63,418 bases of DNA, from assembly GCA_963723235.1 (NCBI GenBank), contig CAVRPV010000003.1:1-63418 (forward strand), read 5' to 3'. Positions 9,563 to 18,412 of this stretch are shown in pieces. The notes beneath the pieces are model-generated. The model saw nothing but the letters and a program-made list of their open reading frames with translations. It did no database searches and was not told where the DNA came from. Positions within the stretch are counted from its first letter, which is position 1. Every line of letters starts with the position of its first letter. The position numbers were made by a program, and so were the translations under genes. This stretch comes from CAIRTM01 sp963723235 (GTDB taxonomy: Bacteria; Desulfobacterota; WTBG01; CAIYCZ01; CAIRTM01).

Positions 9563-9730
9563 GCCCTTCGCGCAAAGAGTTCCCGTGTACCTGCCCCCGT
9601 GCGTATTTTGTCCAGCGGTTTTTACATCTCATGGCAGCGCAGCTGAGCGAAGTGCTTGAGCGCGGCAGAAGGCGCCAAACTTCGCTCAATGGTTTGTGAG
9701 GAACAGCATAGATACATGGCGGGATAAATT

Positions 9731-9759
9731 GGCAGGGGCGTTTCATATACGCCCCTGCC
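9731..9759. repeat. Perfect 11-bp stem-loop
   Basis: Arms GGCAGGGGCGT and ACGCCCCTGCC flank a 7-base loop. It lies between the radical SAM gene and the convergent coiled-coil gene and has no adjacent T-run. The rest of 9563-9853 shows no gene. Confidence 0.6.
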
Positions 9760-9853
9760 AAATGAGGTGCTGTGGCCTGCGCGCGACGGTTGGGCCGCCC
9801 GCAGAGGGGAAGCTTTAAGTTGTTGCAGTTACGGTGCTACTATCTTTATACAA

Positions 9854-10739
9854 TTACAACCTGAAAGTGTATATGAAGTATAACGAGGATGTATTGTTGA
9901 TATATGTCCTCCAACCAGCAGTTGTTGGGCGGCTACCTATGACGATTCCTTCCGGATAAGCAAGAAATACCCCCCCTGTTACTGTATAACCAGCAGGGCA
10001 AAAGGTTTCCGTTTCTAAATAGGTCGCCCGGATCTAAGATAATAAAATTGCCTACATCTACCCTGCTTATGTTAGTGGATCCGGCTCCGACTACCTCGCA
10101 CACGACACTGCCGTCGGCATTGATCTGTTGCATGGCTTGTCCTGCCGGGCAGGTGCCGCTCACGATTCTCTGTTTTTCGGCCAGTATTACATTGATAACC
10201 TCTATTTCAGTTTCCAGGGCAGCAATCAACTCGGAGTTGTGATCAATCTGTGCCTGTAAATTTGTACCCATGTCACTTACAGTTTGACTTAGAGATGAGA
10301 TGAGACCATTGTTAGTAGCCATTTGTGCCTGCAGGCTGGCGATATCACCCGAATTTGCATTTATTTGCGCTTGCATGTTGGCATTTGCTGCCGTTAAGCC
10401 TGCGATTTGGTTATTGATAGATGCAATGTCGGTGGCATTTGCATTTATCTGGTTTTGCAGCGCAACATTTTGTGCCTCAAGTGAAGCTATCGTCACTTCA
10501 TTTTCATCTACCCGTTCTTCGATGTTATCAACTTTGGCAACTATGGAATCCATCTGATCTTTCATTGTGCTGATTGAGCCTTGTATCTCAATAATTTGAC
10601 CTTGCAATTCAAGAAACGGTTTACCCTTGGGAGTTTTTCCCTTTCCCGTGTCGTCGCCTTCAGCATACGCCCCGGTACTTATAAAGACTGCAGCCATGAC
10701 GATTGCTATTAGAACTCCCATGATTTCGATTTTTTTCAT
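9854..10739 (-). CDS. Secreted coiled-coil protein with C-terminal CPAG domain, frameshifted near C-terminus
   Basis: Exported protein of unknown function. The signal peptide runs from MKKIEIMGVLIAIVMAAV to about AYA (residues 1-26). A long heptad-rich coiled coil covers about residues 45-190, with repeated ..IASL..QN..LQ.QI.AN units. It ends in a Cys-containing module, GTCPAGQAMQQINADGSVVCEVV. A frameshift near 10030 changes the frame: the original frame stops at 9933, while the alternative frame reads ETETFCPAGYTVTGGVF, then SRPTTAGWRTYINNTSSLY, and stops at 9854. That CPAGYTVTGG pattern is the usual second half of this domain. The start has AAAGGAGG. Confidence 0.75.
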
Positions 10740-11111
10740 TTTTGCCTCCTTTTGATTGGTTTATGTGATGAAAATTGTTTTTGTATACGATATTTATAGC
10801 AGAACAGGGATTACAAATCAAGAGGTAATTTGCATTGTTTGATATTTTAAATTTTGAATTAATATTGAGATGCATTGATCGGAGAAGAGACAGGTTAGCA
10901 GGCAAGCGTTGTCTTAACTATTTAATAATTATTGCTTTTTATCGATGAAAGCCGAAGGCTGTGGTGCTATGCGGGCTTTTTTTGTTATGGATCGAACACA
11001 GGAGAGAACGATAAAAAATAAAAGTCGGCAGGCGCAATAATTATCTCTATTATAAAAACTCACGGCTTGCCCCTTCAAACGCAGACGGGCCGTACGTAAA
11101 ATATACTCTAC
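10740..11111. other. Intergenic region, no gene seen
   Basis: AT-rich upstream region of the secreted coiled-coil gene; only its ribosome binding site is clear (10745-10752 on the minus strand). A GCCGAAGGCTGTGG-like imperfect hairpin followed by a T-run lies near 10950-10983 and might end plus-strand transcription. Nothing else is recognised. Confidence 0.4.
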
Positions 11112-11438
11112 TCAACTCGGGAGTTGGCGGAAGGTAGATTTAAGGCTCAGGGCCACGGGAGGCGAGGCTTGCGCGGGTTTCAAGCTGACAAGGGTTGCGC
11201 CCCAGGTTCCGGCGCTTTCATCGGCCAGGCGGAACGACATTACTTCGGGCAGTTTCTGCAGCGCGGCATGTACGGTTCGGCGCAGTGAGCCGGTTCCCTT
11301 TCCGTGGATAATGCGTATCTCAAGTATATTGAGCCTCCGGCACTCGGCAATATAGTCGGCAACAAGCGCCGCGACCTCGTGCGGCTGAAAGGTGTGCAGG
11401 TCAAGCGTGCCGTCTATTGGAATTTCAACCGGTTCCAT
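11112..11438 (-). CDS. Smr-domain protein
   Basis: Stand-alone Smr (small MutS-related) domain, 108 residues. The family is linked to DNA/RNA nicking or binding. It shows the LDLHTFQP motif (about residues 12-19) and the RIIHGKGTGSLRRTV motif (about residues 42-56), both diagnostic of Smr. The C-terminal ~25 residues (PAQASPPVALSLKS...) look unstructured. ATG 11438 has AAAGGA upstream. No operon partner. Confidence 0.85.
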   Translation of the reverse strand: MEPVEIPIDGTLDLHTFQPHEVAALVADYIAECRRLNILEIRIIHGKGTGSLRRTVHAALQKLPEVMSFRLADESAGTWGATLVSLKPAQASPPVALSLKSTFRQLPS

Positions 11439-11548
11439 CCGGGTATCCTTTAAGATTGAAATTGCATAGCGTTCAGCATCATGTTAGAGTGCCGCTGAGC
11501 AGCAGAGAGTTGCGAAAAAAGCCGGCATTATTCAGGAGGAACCTTGCT

Positions 11549-12171
11549 ATGGTATTGAAACGAGACCTTGTTTTGGCTATCGGCTCTTATATTATTCTTA
11601 TGGTAATTGCCGTCAAGTTCAGCCTTATGGACGGGCTCGGACAGGATGAAAGCGCTCATCTGGCAACATCCGGGTGGATGTATGTGCGCCGGATCATCAT
11701 GATTCTGTTCGCGTGCGTGCTGCCGCTGCTGTGCGGCCAAAAGGGTCATTGTCTCCTATGGCTGGCGTATTACCCCCCGTTGGCTGCTGATTGCAGTGCT
11801 GGTCGGAATTTTTATCGGCTTCGGCAATCCGGGCGGCTTTGATCCGATGAGCGTTGTTGCTATCGTGCTGGCAGCCTTTCACACCTTTGCAACTGAATTA
11901 TATTTCAGGTCCTTCCTCATAACAACCTTTGCCCGATACTGCAAGGGGTTCTGGACCCCGATTTTGCTCTCAGCCGTCATGTACGGCCTTTCCTATTTAA
12001 CCGTGTACAATATCTGGTTTCATCAATGGCCCTATGCCAGGATGCTCTTCCCGTTGTCTTTTCACGGTACTCGGCATTGTCTTCGGCTACGGTTACCGTA
12101 AATCGCAATCCGCCTACGTGCCCTGGATTATGCACTTCTTTGGCGTGCTGAAGTATCGCATGCTTTTTTAG
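11549..12171 (+). pseudogene. CPBP-family intramembrane metalloprotease, frameshifted
   Basis: Predicted membrane-embedded protease of the CAAX/bacteriocin-processing (CPBP) family. The start at 11549 follows AGGAGGAA. The first segment is MVLKRDLVLAIGSYIILMV; after a shift near 11760 comes VGIFIGFGNPGGFDPMSVV and then the catalytic-type motif TELYFRSFL (family EExxxR; here the first Glu is Thr). WTPILLSAVMYGL matches the second motif region. A second shift near 12055 leads to VLGIVFGYGYRKS, WIMHFFGVLKYRMLF and the stop at 12171. The non-canonical first motif leaves activity uncertain. Confidence 0.65.
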
Positions 12172-12172
12172 A

Positions 12173-12294
12173 AGGCTGTCCCAAAACAGTCATCTGCTGC
12201 GTTGCGCTCGCCATTCGTCATTGCGGCGTACGGAAAGTACGCCTCATTCCGCACGACTGCGCGCGCCTTGCATCTGACCATTTTTAAACAGCCA
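12173..12294. repeat. Family 1 intergenic repeat, near-complete copy
   Basis: Left end AGGCTGTCCCAAAACAG, right end TTTTTAAACAGCC, centre GCGGCGTACGGAAAGTACGCC (a near-perfect palindrome). It fills the gap between the convergent CPBP and hydrolase genes. Confidence 0.8.
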
Positions 12295-12321
12295 TTATAC
12301 TGCAGTTTTGGTTTTTGAGCC

Positions 12322-13074
12322 TTACTCTGCAGCTTCAAAGAAAGCGCTTACGCGGTCGTTGAACGCGTCGCGGGCTTCAAGCATGACAACATGCCCGGCA
12401 TCCTCTGTGATTGAGAGTTCGGCATGGGGGAGCATGCTTGCCAGCTCAGCGGGCATCTCCGGCGGGGTGACACAATCATTGGCGCCGTGCATCACAAGCG
12501 CAGGTGCTGTAATGCTTCCGATCCAGTCGCGGCTGTCAAACCGTCCTGCAGCCAGAAGATCGGCATGCAGGGCAGGGCTGCTGTTGTTTTTTAAAAAAGA
12601 GAAAGCTTCGCAAAACTGTTCGGGAAGCTGTTGACGTACTGCGGGGTCTTCAGGGTCAAGGCCTTTTTCAAAAAGATCGAGATAGGTTCCCGAGAGCTTG
12701 AACCGCGTGCCGGTACCGATCAACACAAGCCCGGCAATATGTTCGGGATGTGCGCAGGCATATTCCTGGGCGATTGCGCCGCCGAATGAATGCCCCATGA
12801 GGAAAAAACGCTCAAGCCCAAGCGCCTGCACGAATGCGTGCAGCCATTCGGCATAGTCCGCAGCTGACTGCAGTGCAGGGCCCTCGGAGCGTCCGTGGGA
12901 CGGCAGATCCGGGGCGATGATGTTGTAATTCCTGCGCAAGCGGCTGAGCTGCGCGCTCCACACGATGCTGTCGGCACCTGATCCGTGCAGGCACACCACT
13001 GTCAATGCACCCGGCGGCGTGCGCGAGGATGAGCGGTAATGGGCCGTATGGCCGTTAATCGTCAGTTCAGGCAT
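12322..13074 (-). CDS. Alpha/beta hydrolase
   Basis: Soluble hydrolase of the alpha/beta fold, 250 residues, the usual length. The oxyanion-hole strand is CLHGSGA (28-34), the nucleophile Ser96 is in GHSFGG, the acid is probably Asp200 in HGANDCVTPP, and the base is His228 in EDAGHVV. The cap region has no feature that identifies the substrate; esterase or lactonase are possible. It stands alone between a dispersed repeat and the tolC promoter region. Confidence 0.88.
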   Translation of the reverse strand: MPELTINGHTAHYRSSSRTPPGALTVVCLHGSGADSIVWSAQLSRLRRNYNIIAPDLPSHGRSEGPALQSAADYAEWLHAFVQALGLERFFLMGHSFGGAIAQEYACAHPEHIAGLVLIGTGTRFKLSGTYLDLFEKGLDPEDPAVRQQLPEQFCEAFSFLKNNSSPALHADLLAAGRFDSRDWIGSITAPALVMHGANDCVTPPEMPAELASMLPHAELSITEDAGHVVMLEARDAFNDRVSAFFEAAE

Positions 13075-13252
13075 CTTTAGTTAGTCTGCAGATAGTATTT
13101 TTAAAAGGCGAGTATATCACAAGGCGTGCTGCAGAGCCAAAAAACATCTGAAATGCAATGGATTAAACCTCCAGTGGCCTTGTCTTTATGGTTTTAAATC
13201 CCGCTGCTAGAGGTCTGTCAGTAACAAATTATTTATTGCATAATAAAATTTT

Positions 13253-13277
13253 TTGTATACTATTTAATAGTACACAA
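13253..13277. promoter_or_regulatory. MarR-type operator overlapping the tolC promoter
   Basis: A 25-bp palindrome: left arm TTGTATACTATT (13253-13264), a central T, and a right arm that is its complement at 11 of 12 positions. It contains a -10-like TATACT and lies 20 bp before the TolC start codon. The MarR-family gene at 14999 follows tolC, so autoregulation of this pair is the simplest reading. Confidence 0.75.
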
Positions 13278-13296
13278 AGATTAATGGAGGCCTCGT

Positions 13297-14904
13297 ATGT
13301 CGAAGCTCATAAAAACACTATGGCTGTTTGGTATTGTGCTCAGTTTGGCAGGCGTTGTGCCGTGCGCCTCAGCGCAAACAATTGTCACGGCTGATAATCA
13401 AACTGCGCCGGCCGCTTTGGGCATTGTTGACAACACCGTGAAGTTGCCGCTTGAAAGCGTTTTGCTTCTGGCCCTTAAAAACAATCTCGACATAACATTT
13501 GCCAGAATGAAGCCTGATGTTGCCGCAACCGACATACAGCGCGAAGAGGGAAAATTTGATACGCTGTTTACTTCGGAGTTTTCCAAGTATCGTGAAAACA
13601 AGCAGGTTGCCAACGTGCTGACCGGCGCCGGATCGTCCGCGGAAATATATCAGGAGCGCTATAACTTTGACTCCGGGCTGAAGAAACTCTTCACGCTGGG
13701 CACGCAGGCTGAGTTGAAGTTCAATAACAGGGAAGCCAGCAACAATTCGCCGTTTACCGGGCTGGTTCCTGAATACTATAGCGAACTTGTTCTGGGCCTG
13801 ACGCAGCCGCTGCTGCGTGATTTCGGTATTGACATCAACAGCAGCTATATAAAAATTGCCAGTTTGAATTATGAAATATCCGAGCAGCAGTTCCGCCAGC
13901 AGGTTATGGATGTACTCTATCAGGTGGAGGCACTGTACTGGGATTTGTATTTCAGGATTTCTGACCTGGCAAACAAAAAGAAATCGCTGGAACGGGCACA
14001 GGATTTTCAGCGCACCTTTCGTATTCGTATCGAAGCCGGTACGCTGGCACCCATTGAAATCTATCAGGCTGACGCGGAAGTGGCGCTCAGAAGCCAGGAG
14101 GTTATCGTGGCTGACGCCAGGGTGCGCCAGGCTGAAGATAATTTGAAAGCTGCCCTGGATCTCTACAAGGATGATCGCTACTGGAACGTCAACTTTTCGC
14201 TGATTGACACGCCCGAAAAAAGCCTGATTGAGCCTGTGCCAGGCGAATGTATCGCAATCGCGCTGGAAAAACGTCCCGATTTTAAACAGGCTCACCTTGG
14301 TCTGGATATCCGTAAAGTTGAGGTGAAATACACCAAAAATCAGTTGCTGCCCAGGCTTAATCTGCTGGGATCGATCGGCACGAACGGCCTGTCTGGCGAT
14401 GCCCAGCCCGTTTCCTTTGGGGGTGGTCCCCCGGGGTTCAGTCCCTGGGACGGTGAGCGCAATGACACGTATGAACATATGCGCAGTCTTGATTATTACT
14501 CCTACCAGGTCGGAGTACGGCTCGAATTTCCGCTTGAAAACCGCCTTGCCAGAAGCCAGAACACACGCGCCCGGGTTCAGGCTGCCCAGGCCGAAATTGA
14601 CCTTCAAAGCGTGGAAAACAGAATTATCACGGAAGTGCGCGAATCAATCCGGCGGTTAGAAACTACCCGCAAAGTGATTGATTCATCCACTGCGACCTTA
14701 ACCTTTACGCAGGAAAAGCTCAAAGCAGAGGAGAAAAAATACGAGGTCGGCTTGTCCACGGCTTTTGCCGTGCTTACGTACCAGTCTGATCTTGCCAATG
14801 CTGAAACCAACCTGGCGTTCGCATATGCCGAGCATCGCAAGTCAATCGTAGATCTCATGCGCGTTATGGGAACGCTGCTTGAAGAAAAGGGACTGGTGCT
14901 GTAG
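13297..14904 (+). CDS. TolC-family outer membrane efflux protein
   Basis: Outer-membrane channel of tripartite efflux or type I secretion, 535 residues. The signal peptide ends about CASA|QT (residue 26). Two repeated halves of the OEP fold are visible, with long helices (VMDVLYQVEALYWDLYFRI; IITEVRESIRRLETTRKVI) and an LGLTQPLLRDFG segment typical of TolC relatives. RBS GGAGG precedes ATG 13297. A MarR-type palindrome covers the promoter and a MarR gene follows. A MacA/MacB-like pair at 20.9-24.1 kb lacks its own TolC and could use this one. Confidence 0.9.
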   Translation: MSKLIKTLWLFGIVLSLAGVVPCASAQTIVTADNQTAPAALGIVDNTVKLPLESVLLLALKNNLDITFARMKPDVAATDIQREEGKFDTLFTSEFSKYRENKQVANVLTGAGSSAEIYQERYNFDSGLKKLFTLGTQAELKFNNREASNNSPFTGLVPEYYSELVLGLTQPLLRDFGIDINSSYIKIASLNYEISEQQFRQQVMDVLYQVEALYWDLYFRISDLANKKKSLERAQDFQRTFRIRIEAGTLAPIEIYQADAEVALRSQEVIVADARVRQAEDNLKAALDLYKDDRYWNVNFSLIDTPEKSLIEPVPGECIAIALEKRPDFKQAHLGLDIRKVEVKYTKNQLLPRLNLLGSIGTNGLSGDAQPVSFGGGPPGFSPWDGERNDTYEHMRSLDYYSYQVGVRLEFPLENRLARSQNTRARVQAAQAEIDLQSVENRIITEVRESIRRLETTRKVIDSSTATLTFTQEKLKAEEKKYEVGLSTAFAVLTYQSDLANAETNLAFAYAEHRKSIVDLMRVMGTLLEEKGLVL

Positions 14905-14998
14905 GGGCGCCCGTTGCAGCAGTGTGCAGTTGTGCGTGCGTGTAATGTTTCAGGCGTTTTTCGTGAATGCCGCTATAAGCAGGAGCTACAAAAATACG

Positions 14999-15442
14999 AT
15001 GGCATCATTTGAAAATGTAAACGATTTAATCGGTGTGATTCATCGCTGCATGCGGCGTTTTTTCGAGTCGCAGATGAAAAAATATGACATTACGCCGCCG
15101 CAGTTTGAAGTGCTGGTGATTTTGTGGAAGGAGGACGGACTGGTTTTGAGCGAGCTTGGCCGCCGTCTTTCCCGGGACGGACCCACGATCACCGGCATTA
15201 TCGACCGGATGGAGAAAAAACAGCTGCTCGTTCGCAGGCGCAATACGCGCGACCGTCGGGTTATTCAGGTGTATCTGACTGAAAAAGCATCGGAAATCAA
15301 AGATAATCTCATGAAAATGCAAAAGGAAGCCGGGATGAACATTACCGGCAATTTTTCCGATCAGGACATTAAAACGCTTGAAGAACTGCTGCACAAAGTT
15401 CTGACCAATGTTGAAGAAAAGATAATGCCGCACATTCAGTAA
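14999..15442 (+). CDS. MarR-family transcriptional regulator
   Basis: Winged-helix dimeric repressor, 147 residues. The winged-helix domain spans about residues 30-100: ITPPQFEVLVILWKEDGLVLSELGRRLSRDGPT leads into the recognition helix TITGIIDRMEKKQLLVRRR. The wing is RDRRVIQVYLTEKA. ATG 14999 gives the expected N-terminus, with AGGAG 13 bases before it; earlier in-frame codons add non-homologous sequence. It lies 95 bp after tolC, and the palindrome at 13253-13277 is its probable binding site. The ligand is unknown. Confidence 0.9.
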   Translation: MASFENVNDLIGVIHRCMRRFFESQMKKYDITPPQFEVLVILWKEDGLVLSELGRRLSRDGPTITGIIDRMEKKQLLVRRRNTRDRRVIQVYLTEKASEIKDNLMKMQKEAGMNITGNFSDQDIKTLEELLHKVLTNVEEKIMPHIQ

Positions 15443-15571
15443 AAAATGGTTTTCTAACCGGCAGAAATATGGTATATATTAAATCTTAGCGTACAAATAA
15501 AATGGTCGCTAAAACCATACGGTAGTAAGCAACCGGCAAGAATTAAAAGAGCGTGAAAGGAGACAGGTAAC

Positions 15572-16870
15572 ATGGCATTAGAAAAAATTGAATATGATGC
15601 AGGGCATTGCCAGCGCTGTTCCACCTGCAAATGGTCGCATCTCTGGGAGATTAAAAGCCACCGTTTCTGTCGCAGCTGTCCCTCCCTTGTATATGGGAAA
15701 TATGACTCATATGCAGCTCAGGGCAAGAACGACATTGCGACCGGACTTTTGAATGGCGAGCTTAACTGGGAAGAGCATCATGAAAAGCTGCTTGAGGTTA
15801 TTTACCGTTGCCCGGTATGCGCGGCCTGCGATATCAACTGCAAGCGCATCATGGATCTGAACATCATCGGCGTGCTTGATGCATTGCGCGAGGAAGCCTG
15901 TGAAAAGGGCTACGGGCCCCTGCCGGCGCATAAGGAATTCATCAACAGCATTACCAATTATGACAACGTCTGGAAGCAGCCCCGCACGCGCCGCGGAAAC
16001 TGGGCCAAGAAACTGGGCATTAAGGATCTCTCCAAAACGGGTGAAACCGCTGATGTGTTGTACTATGTCGGTTGTACCTACGCATACAAACCCGGCATGG
16101 AGACCGTGCCCCAGGCAACGGCGGCCATTTTGAAAAAAGCCGGCATTGATTTCGGTATTCTGGGTGCCAAGGAAGTCTGCTGCGGCGGCATCGCCGACAA
16201 TATCGGTGATCTGAAGAGCTTCAAGGAATTTGCCGCCAAAAACCTGGCAATGTTCAAGGAAGTCGGCGCCAAGACAATTGTCACCAACTGTCCCGGCTGC
16301 TTCATGACATTTTCTGAAAAATACGCCCGCATTCAGGGAATCGATACCAAGGATCTGCCCTACAAGGTCATGCACACCACCGAGTACCTTGAGAAGCTGA
16401 TCAATGAAGGCAAAATCAAGCTCACAAAGCCGGTGAACAAACAGGTAACCTGGCATGATCCCTGCCATCTGGGCCGCCGCGGTGAGCCCTATAAGCACTG
16501 GGAAGGCAAGCGTGTCGCCTATGGCCTGACCGAGCCGCCGCGCGAGCTCAATCGCGGCGTGAACGGCATCTATGACGCGCCCCGCAATATTTTGAAGGCC
16601 ATTCCGGGTATTAAGCTGGTTGAGATGGAGCGCATTCGTGAATATGCCTGGTGCTGCGGAAGCGGCGGCGGCGCGAAATCAGCCTATCCCGATTTTGCCC
16701 TGGCAACCGCCAAGGAGCGCATTGAGGAGGCAAGCTGCACCGGAGCCGGTACGATCGTAACCGCCTGCCCGTGGTGCGAAGCCAATCTGAATGACGGTAT
16801 TGACGCAACTGAAGCAAAAATGAAAGTCGAAGATATTCTCGACCTGGTTCTTGAGTCCATGGGCGAGTAA
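15572..16870 (+). CDS. CCG-domain (Fe-S)-binding protein, HdrD/GlpC-like
   Basis: Cytoplasmic redox protein related to heterodisulfide reductase subunit D, 432 residues. The N-terminus has Cys clusters CQRCSTCKW, CRSCPSL and RCPVCAACDINC, of 4Fe-4S ferredoxin type. Two CCG domains follow: EVCCGGIADN with NCPGC in the first, and CHLGRRG, WCCGSGGGAKSA and CPWCEANL in the second. These bind the noncubane clusters used for disulfide/thiol or electron-bifurcating redox. The partner subunit is not adjacent. A strong terminator follows at 16901. Confidence 0.88.
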   Translation: MALEKIEYDAGHCQRCSTCKWSHLWEIKSHRFCRSCPSLVYGKYDSYAAQGKNDIATGLLNGELNWEEHHEKLLEVIYRCPVCAACDINCKRIMDLNIIGVLDALREEACEKGYGPLPAHKEFINSITNYDNVWKQPRTRRGNWAKKLGIKDLSKTGETADVLYYVGCTYAYKPGMETVPQATAAILKKAGIDFGILGAKEVCCGGIADNIGDLKSFKEFAAKNLAMFKEVGAKTIVTNCPGCFMTFSEKYARIQGIDTKDLPYKVMHTTEYLEKLINEGKIKLTKPVNKQVTWHDPCHLGRRGEPYKHWEGKRVAYGLTEPPRELNRGVNGIYDAPRNILKAIPGIKLVEMERIREYAWCCGSGGGAKSAYPDFALATAKERIEEASCTGAGTIVTACPWCEANLNDGIDATEAKMKVEDILDLVLESMGE

Positions 16871-16900
16871 GATCAGTATAATGACTGTGCGATGTACACA

Positions 16901-16928
16901 AGCCGGGCTTTGAGCCCGGCTTTTTTTT
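16901..16928 (+). terminator. Rho-independent terminator after the CCG-domain gene
   Basis: Stem arms AGCCGGGCT and AGCCCGGCT with a 3-base loop, then eight T residues. It lies 31 bp after the stop codon. Confidence 0.9.
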
Positions 16929-17039
16929 CTCGGCCGGACGCCGGTGTTGACAGTACTGCTGCCAGTACTTATAATGTGTTATAAGTTTTGCAGCGCTCCG
17001 GCCGGTTAGAGCAATTGTATACCGTGCAAAAAATACCGT

Positions 17040-17130
17040 CCGTTCGCCCTGAGCCTGTCGAAGGGATGGAACGCGATCACGAATCGTACGACAGAGCCGT
17101 TCATGGTTCGACAGGCTCACCACGAACGGG
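17040..17130. repeat. Imperfect inverted repeat (GAGCCTGTCGAA type)
   Basis: Left arm CCGTTCG..GAGCCTGTCGAA and right arm TTCGACAGGCTC..CGAACGG form a large hairpin in the 380-bp gap between the CCG gene and htpX. This motif is a common intergenic repeat in environmental bacteria. A degraded relative lies near 24210-24250. The rest of 16929-17250 holds only the htpX ribosome binding site. Confidence 0.65.
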
Positions 17131-17250
17131 CATTCTTTTTTTAAGAAGGTTACAGGAAAAAGAAAAAACCCAGACGCTGTAAACCGGCCCGCAGGCATTC
17201 ATGTGTAATAATCGTCTTGTGTGCACCCATCGCAAAAAAGGAGAAAGATA

Positions 17251-18138
17251 ATGAAACGAATTATCCTGTTTGTCCTGACCAACCTGGCCATCGTGCTGAT
17301 TCTCAGTATTGTTTTACGCCTGCTGGGCGTTGACAGCATCCTTGCGCAGCAGGGAAGCGGTCTTGACATGAACAGCCTGCTGGTATTTGCCGCAGTGTTC
17401 GGATTTGGCGGATCATTTATATCGCTCGCGCTTTCAAAATGGATCGCCAAGCGTATGACCGGGGCCCGGGTCATCACCAGTCCCGCTAATGAGATGGAAG
17501 CCTGGCTGCTGCAGACCGTTGGGCGTCAGGCCCAACAGGCAGGTATCGACATGCCGGAGGTGGCGCTCTATGACGCACCCGATCCCAATGCGTTTGCGAC
17601 CGGCATGCGCCGCAATGCCGCTCTGGTGGCTGTGAGTACCGGTCTTTTGCGCGCCATGAATCGTGACGAGGCCGAGGCCGTGCTGGCGCACGAGGTCACC
17701 CATGTGGCCAACGGCGATATGGTGACCCTGGCCCTGATTCAGGGCGTGGTCAACACGTTCGTGATTGTGGCCTCACGCGTTGTCGGACACCTGGTTGACC
17801 GTGTGGTGTTCAAAACAGAGCGCGGTCACGGCCCGGCTTTTTTTATTACCTCGATTCTTGCCCAGCTGGTGTTTGGAATCCTGGCCAGCATGATTGTCTT
17901 TTACTTCAGCCGGCAGCGTGAATTTCGCGCTGATGCGGGCGGAGCCACACTGTCGCAGCGGCATAAGATGATAGCGGCCCTGGAGAAACTGCAGCGCAGC
18001 GTCAATCAGCCGCATCTGCCGGAGCAGATGGCTGCTTTCGGCATTTCCGGCAAGCGCAGCAGCGGGTTTAAGCGCCTTTTTATGACCCATCCCCCGCTGG
18101 AAGAGCGCATCGCGCGCCTGCGTCAGGCACAGTACTAA
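17251..18138 (+). CDS. htpX: HtpX membrane metalloprotease
   Basis: Inner-membrane M48 zinc protease that degrades damaged membrane proteins, 295 residues. Helices lie about residues 3-22 and 42-62, the zinc motif HEVTH is at 147-151, a second hydrophobic pair covers about 160-175 and 195-215, and the third ligand region is FRADAGGA. The C-terminal MTHPPLEERIARLRQAQY is the family's ending. ATG 17251 follows GGAGAAAG; an upstream ATG at 17221 would disrupt the N-terminal helix. Heat-shock control is typical, but no operator is visible. Confidence 0.94.
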   Translation: MKRIILFVLTNLAIVLILSIVLRLLGVDSILAQQGSGLDMNSLLVFAAVFGFGGSFISLALSKWIAKRMTGARVITSPANEMEAWLLQTVGRQAQQAGIDMPEVALYDAPDPNAFATGMRRNAALVAVSTGLLRAMNRDEAEAVLAHEVTHVANGDMVTLALIQGVVNTFVIVASRVVGHLVDRVVFKTERGHGPAFFITSILAQLVFGILASMIVFYFSRQREFRADAGGATLSQRHKMIAALEKLQRSVNQPHLPEQMAAFGISGKRSSGFKRLFMTHPPLEERIARLRQAQY

Positions 18139-18318
18139 TCACGAGTTTGTGCAGCTTGAGCCTCTTCGAGTGCGTCCCTCCTGTTTTTATGGGTTGACTC
18201 GCGCAGGGGATTATTCTACCCTCTCCGGAAGGCTGAAGTGAGCGTTGTCGCGGTTATCCGGGTACATGCCTGGGGAATGATTTCGTGGCGGACACATCGA
18301 AGCGTTGAAGGGAAAAAC

Positions 18319-18395
18319 TGGCGCGCCTGGAGGGACTCGAACCCCCAACTTTCAGATTCGAAGTCTGATGCTCTATCCAATTGAACTACAGGCGC
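18319..18395 (-). tRNA. tRNA-Arg (anticodon TCG)
   Basis: Read on the minus strand it folds as a 77-nt cloverleaf. The acceptor stem is GCGCCTG/CAGGCGC, the anticodon stem TCAGA/TCTGA encloses loop CTTCGAA, the T loop is TTCGAGT, and CCA is encoded at the 3' end. The central loop bases give anticodon TCG, reading CGA arginine codons. Confidence 0.95.
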
Positions 18396-18412
18396 AACAG
18401 GGTTTGGCGCTC

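Noticed and set aside
13369..14607. A 412-codon minus-strand open frame opposite tolC
   Set aside because: TolC family motifs, signal peptide and ribosome binding site are on the plus strand; the antisense frame has no recognisable domain.
17040..17130. Terminator for the CCG-domain gene
   Set aside because: The real terminator with a T-run is at 16901-16928; this larger hairpin is an intergenic repeat without a T-run.
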